A DNA stretch of 64,000 nucleotides from Candidatus Vallotiella sp. (ex Adelges kitamiensis). GTDB lineage: Bacteria; Pseudomonadota; Gammaproteobacteria; Burkholderiales; Burkholderiaceae. The notes under the pieces were generated by a model that was not told the origin of the DNA, ran no database searches, and was given only the letters and a program-made list of their open reading frames with translations. This document shows, one piece after another, positions 56,516 to 64,000 of the stretch (within the stretch, counting starts at the first letter, position 1; each line of letters starts with the position of its first letter). The translations under genes were made by a program, and so were the position numbers. The stretch is taken from NCBI RefSeq assembly GCF_020342435.1, contig NZ_CP080505.1, positions 1-64,000 on the forward strand. The letters are read 5' to 3'.

Positions 56516-57306
56516 TAAATAGACGCTGGACGTGCTAAAAGCTTAACAAGATACCATAGTTTGTTTCCGCTGTACTCTCATCTAAAATACTGCATAGCTC
56601 GAAAATAATACGCTATTCTAACAAGTTTATTACAAGATAGATAAAATATATCAGTATGTTTATATCGGTCTACAATAAAAACTCCAAGAAAGACATTGGA
56701 TAAACTACGTCTACATTGATACAGGATCGCTTAAAACGGCTACATATCAAATAAACAACAGATTGTTCTGCATTGATTAAGTATTTATTACATAAGAAAC
56801 TCAAAAATCAAGATTTTAATCTTGATATAAATATTATTTTTTTACATAAAATCGGTTAATCGATTTATCGTAGTGTTGTTCAAGAATTTTATTAAACTAA
56901 AATTCTTAAATCTTGAGGATCAGCGCGCCCTCTTTACAGAGAGGTTCGTCTGATAAGTAGCATGTCTTATTAATTACAATATCTTCTAGAGTACTGCACT
57001 AGTCCAATATAACTGTATTTAATAGATCGTAATGTAGTACTAGTAATGAGTTGCACTGGATGCACTCTACGGGACTATGAGTTATTAGCTTGGTTCTTTC
57101 ATCATAATATATATGCTATATATCTATTGACTTTAAGGGCTATGTAGCAAAGTACTAATGCAGGTATAAATCTTGGATTTCTTAGGATTTTATTTAGATT
57201 CACCACAGGGTTATCCACAGTTTCTGTGGATAACCCTTGCTTATAGCTAGCTAAGATTGGAATGCTCTGAAACACGCTGAACTGATACTCAAATTCAGAT
57301 CTCCTG
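56516..57306. other. 0.8-kb spacer with paired DnaA boxes
   Basis: No gene recognised. Near its right end a perfect palindrome contains two consensus DnaA boxes (see 57207-57237). Confidence 0.6.
57207..57237. promoter_or_regulatory. inverted pair of consensus DnaA boxes in a 14-bp hairpin
   Basis: TTATCCACA at 57211-57219 and its reverse complement TGTGGATAA at 57225-57233 form the core of a 14-bp perfect stem (57207-57220 with 57224-57237) around TTT. The E. coli consensus DnaA box is TTATCCACA. The site is 70 bases beyond the antiporter stop and about 7 kb from the right edge. It may titrate or bind DnaA, or simply be a terminator that happens to contain the boxes. Confidence 0.55.
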
Positions 57307-59082
57307 TCATTCTGAATGTCTAGATGCGCCGGCTTCTAAAATACTGTTACTAGTCATAGTGCCCGTCATCCTAGATAATATGTAAGAAGTTATACCTCGC
57401 GCTAACTCACTATCCCCAACAAACACCGTACCAACTTTCTCCGATTCAAGTAGTGTAGCTTCGTCATCATTATCAGTACATAACACAGCTTCGATAGAGG
57501 GATTTAATATTCGAGCAGTATCAACGATCTTTCTAATATTAAAAGTGTCTGATAATGTTACTACAAGCATCCCAGCGCGGGCGATATGCGCTTGAACTAG
57601 CACCGTCGGATCCGAAGCATCGCCACATACGGACGGTGTTTGCTCGGCACGCAACTTCTCGACGATATCACGATATTGTTCGGCTACCACATAAGAAATC
57701 TGATGTGCGGCCAGTATTTTCGCGATACGACGTCCGACACGGCTATAACCAACAATCACGACCTGGCCAGTTAGGTGTGCTTGCGGCACAGTTATCGGTA
57801 GTGCAGCTAGCGGATCCTCTCGGCATTCCATCTGTCGCGCTAAGCTAGAACGACTCCGGATCCATGCCTGTGCTGGCTCGATCGCGGCGAATACAAACGA
57901 ATTTAACGCAATAGAAATAAGTGAACCAGCCAGTATTAAATCTTGGCCCTCTTTCGGCAACAAGCCGAGAGACATCCCGAGTCCAGATAAAATAAACGAG
58001 AACTCGCCGATTTGTGCAAGACTTGCACCAACGGTTAACGCGCTATTTAACGGATATCGGAAAGCAAGAACTAGCGCCATCGCAGCTAACGTCTTGCTAA
58101 CCATAATAATTGCAACTACGCCAAGCACGTGTAATGGCGCCTTAATTAATACATAAGGATCAAACAGCATGCCAACTGATACAAAAAATAGTACCGAGAA
58201 CGCGTCGCGTAACGGCAACGTTTCAGCTGCTGCACGATGGCTAAATTCAGACTCACGCATCATCATGCCAGCGAAGAATGCGCCAAGCGCGAACGACACA
58301 TCGAATAAACATGCCGATCCGTACGCCACTCCAACTGCAGCAACTATTACGCAGAGTGTGAATAGTTCACGTGAACCAGTTCGGGCTACTAAGAACAATA
58401 GTCGTGGAAAAACGCGGCGACCAACCACCAGCATTAATATAATAAAAGCAGAAACTTTTGCAAAAGTTACGCCAACCATAACCCCTAGACTAGGGTGTGC
58501 CGTACCGGTGTGCGTTTGGGTCATCTTCTCAACATAGCTGCTATCCGGCGAGCCACCAAGTAGGCCGGATAATGGTGGAAGCAATACTAGCACGAGCACC
58601 ATGACTAAATCCTCAACAACTAGCCAACCGACTGCAATGCGACCATTAGCTGAATCAAGCTGGCCCCGGGCCTCCAGCGCACGCAGTAACACAACAGTAC
58701 TAGCTACCGAAAGTGCCAACCCGAAGACAAGCGATACGCCGATCGGCCATCCCCACCACATGGCCGTTCCCATTCCGAGCGCCGTCGCTACTGCGATTTG
58801 GACGATCGCGCCAGGCACAGCAATACGCTTTACCGCAAGCAAGTCATCAAGAGAGAAATGCAGACCAACGCCAAACATCAGAAGCATTACACCAATCTCT
58901 GCAAGCTGGCTAGCAAGCGCTAAGTCGCCAACAAAACCCGGCGTTCCAGGTCCACACAATACGCCAGCCAGCAGGTAGCCAACCAGCGGGGGCATTCTAA
59001 GCCACGATGCGATGTAGCCAAGAATCATTGCGAGCCCCAGCCCAGTTGCGATCAGAGTAATGAGGGTGATGTCGTGCGGCAT
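57307..59082 (-). CDS. ybaL: YbaL/KefB-type monovalent cation:proton antiporter
   Basis: A 591-residue CPA2-family inner-membrane transporter with about 12 helices, including LVGYLLAGVLCGP, LMFGVGLHFSLDDL and GRIAVGWLVVEDLVMV, followed by a cytosolic TrkA-N/RCK domain (about 440-560). The nucleotide loop of that domain is VVIVGYSRVGRRIAKIL, where the middle Gly of GxGxxG is Ser. SLAQIGEFSFIL and FFVSVGMLFDP are YbaL/KefB signatures. AAGGAGT precedes the ATG. It probably exports K+ or Na+ in exchange for H+ under NAD(H)-type control. It stands alone between spacers. Confidence 0.9.
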   Translation of the reverse strand: MPHDITLITLIATGLGLAMILGYIASWLRMPPLVGYLLAGVLCGPGTPGFVGDLALASQLAEIGVMLLMFGVGLHFSLDDLLAVKRIAVPGAIVQIAVATALGMGTAMWWGWPIGVSLVFGLALSVASTVVLLRALEARGQLDSANGRIAVGWLVVEDLVMVLVLVLLPPLSGLLGGSPDSSYVEKMTQTHTGTAHPSLGVMVGVTFAKVSAFIILMLVVGRRVFPRLLFLVARTGSRELFTLCVIVAAVGVAYGSACLFDVSFALGAFFAGMMMRESEFSHRAAAETLPLRDAFSVLFFVSVGMLFDPYVLIKAPLHVLGVVAIIMVSKTLAAMALVLAFRYPLNSALTVGASLAQIGEFSFILSGLGMSLGLLPKEGQDLILAGSLISIALNSFVFAAIEPAQAWIRSRSSLARQMECREDPLAALPITVPQAHLTGQVVIVGYSRVGRRIAKILAAHQISYVVAEQYRDIVEKLRAEQTPSVCGDASDPTVLVQAHIARAGMLVVTLSDTFNIRKIVDTARILNPSIEAVLCTDNDDEATLLESEKVGTVFVGDSELARGITSYILSRMTGTMTSNSILEAGASRHSE

Positions 59083-60868
59083 GCGACTCCTTAAGAGTTA
59101 AGGTGTAAGTTGATAAAATACCTGATAATATGGGAGCTTGGTGCCTACCATAATAGAGGTGTCAAAAATGGCTGAATTACGTACAAAATACAAGCACCAT
59201 GAGCTAATCGGCTTTCGATCCTAGTACTTTGGTAAAAAGTACATTCTTATCTCAATCAGAGCAGAAGTGTGGAAGCTCGTAAAAAAATTGATACAACATA
59301 ATTGTTGATTAACTATCTTTACCAATGTTAGCTTGGTAGCTTTAACAGCTTCGAACGACCCCGCAATAAAAAATAAAGAATTATTCAACATCGCATCAGT
59401 TTTACTTCAATTTTTTGAAAAAATTGTCGGGGGTCGCTTAAGTCGCCTCAGATACCTCCTCTAAGCCGACCCTTTCGCGCTGCTATCAGATTGATACTTT
59501 GTCATACAATCATGCAGCTACAGCTCAAAATCAGGCGCGTTTTGACATAACAACTATAGCTAGATAATGTCTCTCTACGCAGTATATAGGATGACTTCTG
59601 GCTCACTAGCGATAAAGAAGCGTATGGTTACAACATACGCTTCTTTATCGCTTACCACTGATCTAACACACTATCATAGTCAACACAGATACAGTAAGAT
59701 GCTGCTTCACAGTGTAAATCGAGATCGGTGAACGTAATACTTCCACATAGAATAGAGCGCAAATTCAGGCGTAACAATTTAACTAATCTAGAAGATTGAC
59801 TTAAAGCTTCTAGCCAAAGAAAGCTCAGTAGTTTTATTGAAAAACGCTACAATTCCTGATTATATATAGACATTAAAACTCTAAAACGCAAAGACCCTTT
59901 TTAGGAAAGACGCTCGCCTATGCTGTACTAGATGCTACATTTTCTAGAACATCTTATATAGTAAATAGTAAAAACAGTCTGCTTAATAGTTATTAAATCA
60001 ACCTATCGTCTTGCTGTACTAAGACAAATTAATAAGCTGATCGCCATCTATGCCAACGTGCTGGTGCTATCGCTAACCTATTAGCAATCACTTATAGATA
60101 GCATAATAAGATACATCTATTTTCATGCTAGGCTACAAACAATTTTTTCGACACAAAACTATGTGGCAATAAGCTATTTATCCTAACTAAGGTGCGCGCA
60201 TCTTTAGCTAAATATTCAACATACAGCCAAAGAATGAACTCCTAAAAAACTGATACATCTTCCTCTAAATTAACACTAGCCACAATCTAGCATAAAACTA
60301 ATCGTTTTACTTGGGGTGGGGCTTAACATTCTCAATAAATACACAGCCGATTCTTTCTCGGAAACTGTACGACGATAATGCGCACTTTCTAAGAGCGCCA
60401 TAACATGAATACACACTCGGACTAGAAAAATGTACTACAGTTGCCAGTATTGCCATTAAAAAAGAGCCTATACAGTTGCCGAATACTTAAACTTGATACC
60501 CAACTAGCTTTTAGGAATCTAGTACGATAGACGACATTCCATTTATATAGAAATATTGTTTAAATACGACTGCGTAGTATACAGCTATAAGAATATGCTG
60601 GAATTTAGGCTACTTTATTATACGTATTATTCCTTTTTCTTGAGGGAGCATGTCGTACTGGTACCCCATGATAAAGACTTAACGATGGTGAGTTATTAAG
60701 AAAATCTCTTATTAAATTCGACGTGTTAACGCTAAATTGTAATAGCTATAGTACGTGCGATCAGCCCTAGTTTTTAGACATAAACATCCCCAGATCTCGA
60801 GCATCCCGCTAGTTTACCTAGCTAAACTAGCATACTACGCTACTTCGTAATAAAAAATTACATGAGGC
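59083..60868. other. 1.8-kb decayed spacer
   Basis: No intact gene. Composition suggests former coding DNA in places, but no family was recognised. A 19-bp perfect hairpin at 59608-59652 stands out. Confidence 0.6.
59608..59652. terminator. 19-bp perfect hairpin
   Basis: AGCGATAAAGAAGCGTATG (59608-59626) pairs with its exact complement at 59634-59652 across GTTACAA. No T-tract and no intact gene within about 500 bases. Its perfect stem in decaying DNA implies recent origin or selection. Confidence 0.5.
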
Positions 60869-62026
60869 TTAGAACCTGGGGCAGAGGCCTAGAGAAATAT
60901 ATATTTTCGTATCACTATTTACACTATAAAAACCGTACGAACTAATAGAAGCTTGAGCTTTCTTGCCTGCGTTGTTCTGTTGACTAGTAGCATGTTACCA
61001 TTCACTGACTAGGTACAAATCAGTCCGCTTAGATAACTTATAGTCAGCACCAAAACTCACTTGTCTGTACTTAGCTGACGAATTACCTAAACTCTTCGTA
61101 TAACCTTAGCTAATTCCTGTGAGGAAAGTTGGCGTGGCTTGGTAGATCGCATATACGTTTTCAGTATTTTATTTTTGAGTTTGGCCAAATAATGAAGAGG
61201 AATCTGCTATGTACCGCGCGCTGCTATATGATGCACCGAAATTAAGGGACCCTATTATGTGCTGACTAGCAACCCGGCCGATTTTAATCGACGCAGCAAG
61301 GGTTTAATTATTATTAATAGGGCTACTAAATATAGGATCGGCTATTATTTTATTCGAAGTCGAATCAGTACTTGTAAAGTTACGATACCGTTTATAACTT
61401 TACCCCCACTGTAATAGCTAGCTGCTATCGAAACTGGACCAGTCGTATGCCTTACTACGGTGCCCTAGGCACAGCTACTACCAAGCGGGCCTACCCCGCT
61501 TGCCAAACGCGCATAAACTTTCGAACCGGGAGCCAGCCCAGGTTGGGCTTGTATACTTAGCCGGATGTTGATATAGATACTATTACTACAGTTATCGATA
61601 TTACCTAGCGTTGCAAACATTGAGCCTAAATAATTTCTGCCCGTAAAATCTTTTAGTAAGTCTATATCCGGCATATATTGACGACCAAACGCTATCGTTC
61701 CGTATACATCATTCTACAACCCTACATAAGCTTGGTGGCTAAATGCTAGCCTACTTTGACTTAAAGTGGTATTACTTAATGAACGCCATTTTCTATCCGG
61801 AAGATTGCCTTCACGTTGCTGTCTAAATCTTCTGAACTACACAAACCCCAGTGCGGTCCCTGCAAGCCTTTAGAAAAAAATACTTATCTTGAGAGCTTTC
61901 TCTATACAAATATGTTTACACTATTATCATAGTATCGCCCAGTATTACCGGGCTTTAAACGTAGGCTATAAAAGCCGGCGCGGCGAGCACGCTGAGAAAG
62001 ATGGCCGATAGTGCTTGTTGTTTCAT
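60869..62026 (-). pseudogene. outer-membrane porin (OmpC-type), full length but inactivated
   Basis: ATG 62026, preceded by AGGGA, opens a signal peptide (MKQQALSAIFLSVLAAPAF) that runs into a stop. Further on, in changing frames: CSSEDLDSNVKAIFRIENG, then DIDLLKDFTGRNYLGSMF and ATLGNIDN (61674-61465), then SFGADYKLSKRTDLYLVSEW and the C-terminal YISLGLCPRF with stop at 60869. These match Burkholderia general porins from start to the terminal Phe that guides barrel insertion. The 1158-bp span equals a 385-codon porin, so decay is by point mutations and small indels only. Confidence 0.9.
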
Positions 62027-63020
62027 TAGTATTCCCTGTATATTTTAATTTTCATGCAGTCCCAGTATATCTCGATACATTTAGAAAAAAGAAATAAAAG
62101 TCTGCCTAACGTTGCTAAATTCGGACGTTATAAATTCGTATATTACTTTTTTAAAAAGTTTCATTATATAGTTCCCGATAAAAATTAATTTTTTAAAAAA
62201 ATTAATTAAATATATTCAAACATTCTAAAATTTTTAAGCGGGCTAAATATTTTCAGTAGTACTACGCTATAAATCGGGGGAGCGACAAGAATTAATCCTA
62301 ATAAATTTTTGTATATTATTACTACAATCAGCGTTTATACGACTATCACCACGCCGGGAGTTATATAGAAATACAAGTAAATATTATTTGTTATGAAGAT
62401 AAGTCTGTTAGCAGAATTTTATTGAAAAAATTACGAATATATATTCGTATATATTATTAATAGGCCTATGCTTTCGATAAATTACATCTTATCTGCACTG
62501 AAGCTATCTCTAGAGTTGTTTGATTACCTTATGTAGTCCGAAGCCTGTTACAGCTTGCATGTGTATATCAAATACATCTCTCATAGCACATTTTTATTAA
62601 ACTTGATTCTAGGGACAAGAAATTAATCTAAATGCCCATAAAAACGAGAAAAATAAAAAATTTTTCAGAATTTCTAAATTATTCTAATTTTAGAATAGTA
62701 GAATTCTATAAATGAGAATAATAATTCTATAAAACTAATTGTATCTATAATAATATTACTTAAGTGATACGTAATTATATTCTTATGAAGCGTAACAAAG
62801 ATTATTAATAATAATTAACTATACATATTGTCTAGACTGTAGAGAGATTACGTCAAGTTACACATAAGATCAAAAATCTTAGTAGAGTCATAATAAAATT
62901 ATGTATTTTATCAAAAAATTTTTAAAAAATTACATGATGAGAAAATTTTATTAATGTTAATTATGTATTTAGACAATCCTGATGTACAGTATGGCCTGTT
63001 CAATGCAATGTTTAATGATA
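62027..63020. other. 1-kb AT-rich spacer
   Basis: Upstream region of the dead porin followed by very AT-rich DNA. No gene recognised. Confidence 0.6.
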
Positions 63021-63797
63021 TTAACTATCATGCGCTAAACTAGAATTAGTTGATTGAAGATATACCTTAATACTGCCAAGCGGGCCAAACGCGATACAGC
63101 CAACATAGCTGACAAGATTGTCGATCCAGTGTAGTTGTAGTACGGAAGTGCTACTCCTCCGTATATTTTTTACTGGAGCTTTAACATACTGTACACCTTG
63201 GGCAAAAGGATCTACTGAAATCTGCTGTAATCCGTACTTAATACCAGTTCCTAGAGCTTTAAGAACAGCTTCCTTAGCTGTCCAGCACCGTAAAAAACCC
63301 TTAGTACCATGCACGAGACTACTCCTAAGCAACGCGTGGCGTTCATCAGTGGTACATACTGTTTCGAGTAATGCCTGCCAAGCTATCACACGATCTGTAT
63401 ACTCGATATCTACGCCCACGCATCGCCTCTCTGAGATCGCGATTAGCGCATTCTGACCTGCATGCGTAACGTTAAACGATAGTGTGTTTCCGTATCCAGT
63501 GAGTTCTGGTCGTCCGAAAATCCCCGATGAAAAGCGAAGTGATAGCGGAACAGTGCTAGTATGCTTGGAAAGCAAGGCTCGTAGCGCAACGCGCGTTGCG
63601 GCAAAACGAAGACGATCCGCGTCACGCTGATAGCGTAATGCCCGTTGCTGTTCATCATCTGATAAACACACCCGAAGCAAGTTCCAAGCAGTGGGAGCGA
63701 GTGGGATTTGAACGTGCCACAACATCACATCACTGGGCCAGCGTCCGTTAGAGTGTAGCAAGGTTGTCGTCATAGTGTTAATCGCGTCTTTGCTCAT
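63021..63797 (-). CDS. 4'-phosphopantetheinyl transferase, Sfp type
   Basis: A 258-residue enzyme that moves phosphopantetheine from CoA onto carrier proteins. The two half-domains carry VGVDIEYTD (magnesium-binding Asp and Glu) and FLRCWTAKEAVLKALGTGI (catalytic KExxxK). The N-terminal part has RYQRDADRLRFAATRVALR, as in Sfp and not in the small AcpS. ATG 63797 is used; an ATG at 63773 is also possible. No PKS, NRPS or acyl carrier protein gene is in the window, so its substrate is unknown. It could serve fatty-acid ACP or a secondary-metabolite pathway on another contig. Confidence 0.9.
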   Translation of the reverse strand: MSKDAINTMTTTLLHSNGRWPSDVMLWHVQIPLAPTAWNLLRVCLSDDEQQRALRYQRDADRLRFAATRVALRALLSKHTSTVPLSLRFSSGIFGRPELTGYGNTLSFNVTHAGQNALIAISERRCVGVDIEYTDRVIAWQALLETVCTTDERHALLRSSLVHGTKGFLRCWTAKEAVLKALGTGIKYGLQQISVDPFAQGVQYVKAPVKNIRRSSTSVLQLHWIDNLVSYVGCIAFGPLGSIKVYLQSTNSSLAHDS

Positions 63798-64000
63798 AGC
63801 TCATATCTAGAGGCTGGAGTTAAACTACGTTGTCCTTAAACCGTATATTACCTAAATAAACTTCGGTAGGCTTTCTGGCATGCAACTCTAATATCGCTTG
63901 CTACAATGACTACGCTTAAGATCAACGCTCTTCTCAATCTAAGGCAGCAAAGCTGACATAGAATGCCATATATACTGCTTATTATGTGTTCAATTTTAGC
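63798..64000. other. right edge, no gene seen
   Basis: The last 200 bases are upstream of the transferase gene and contain no recognisable feature; any gene here would be cut by the window edge. Confidence 0.5.

Noticed and set aside
63700-63720. tRNA T-arm-like GGATTTGAACGTGCC on the minus strand
   Set aside because: It lies inside the phosphopantetheinyl transferase coding region and no tRNA arms surround it.

Overview
The window looks like the origin-proximal part of a secondary replicon (plasmid or chromid) of a betaproteobacterium in the Burkholderia/Mycetohabitans group with a strongly eroding genome. The grounds are Burkholderia-like gene sets and protein motifs (tsaB-rimI-udg, alr-radA, argA-yggX, a Burkholderia OmpC-type porin relic, a long-form ArgG) and a partition site that matches, from memory, the Burkholderia chromosome-2 parS core. 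About 30 intact protein genes add up to roughly 35 kb (about 55% of the window). They sit in long AT-rich spacers that hold recognisable gene corpses. This pattern fits a host-restricted endosymbiont, for example an insect symbiont derived from fungus-associated Burkholderia relatives such as Candidatus Vallotia. The genus is an inference and was not tested.

Layout. Positions 1-4300 hold the replication and partition module: directly repeated iterons, a Rep_3-type initiator, a parAB operon, a parS-like palindrome and an 18-bp G/C-tract hairpin. Positions 4.3-13.9 kb hold an AGE-family epimerase, zur, ahpC, a HIT hydrolase, and a short H-NS gene overlapping an alpha/beta hydrolase, separated by large decayed spacers. 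Positions 15.6-24.7 kb hold an aromatic aminotransferase, a dead Lrp/AsnC regulator, a tRNA-Leu(UAA) gene interrupted by a 262-nt group I intron, rpsU and thiC. Positions 25.3-34.6 kb hold a complete recC-recB-recD operon. Positions 35.6-43.8 kb hold an argA relic, yggX, a full-length but dead radA, alr, thiD with a non-ATG start, and the udg-rimI-tsaB block. Positions 43.5-52.9 kb hold a frameshifted small membrane-protein gene, a RhlE-type helicase, argG, a flavin reductase and glpK-glpF. Positions 53.6-64 kb hold hpnD-shc (hopanoids), a YbaL-type antiporter, a dead porin and an Sfp-type phosphopantetheinyl transferase.

How the genes fit together. thiC and thiD are consecutive steps of the thiamine pyrimidine branch. 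hpnD and shc lie on the squalene-to-hopene route. glpK and glpF take up and trap glycerol. RecBCD is complete while RadA is lost. argG is intact while argA, the first arginine step, is a relic. A tRNA, a ribosomal protein, tsaB and recBCD on a replicon with plasmid-type replication genes suggest it has become indispensable (chromid-like).

The features most worth a second look are the self-splicing-type intron in tRNA-Leu(UAA), the iteron/parS origin carrying housekeeping genes, the non-ATG start of thiD, 10-nt homopolymer tracts inside alr and rhlE, a paired DnaA-box palindrome, and a scatter of long perfect hairpins in otherwise decaying DNA. No transposase, CRISPR array, phage gene or biosynthetic gene cluster was seen.
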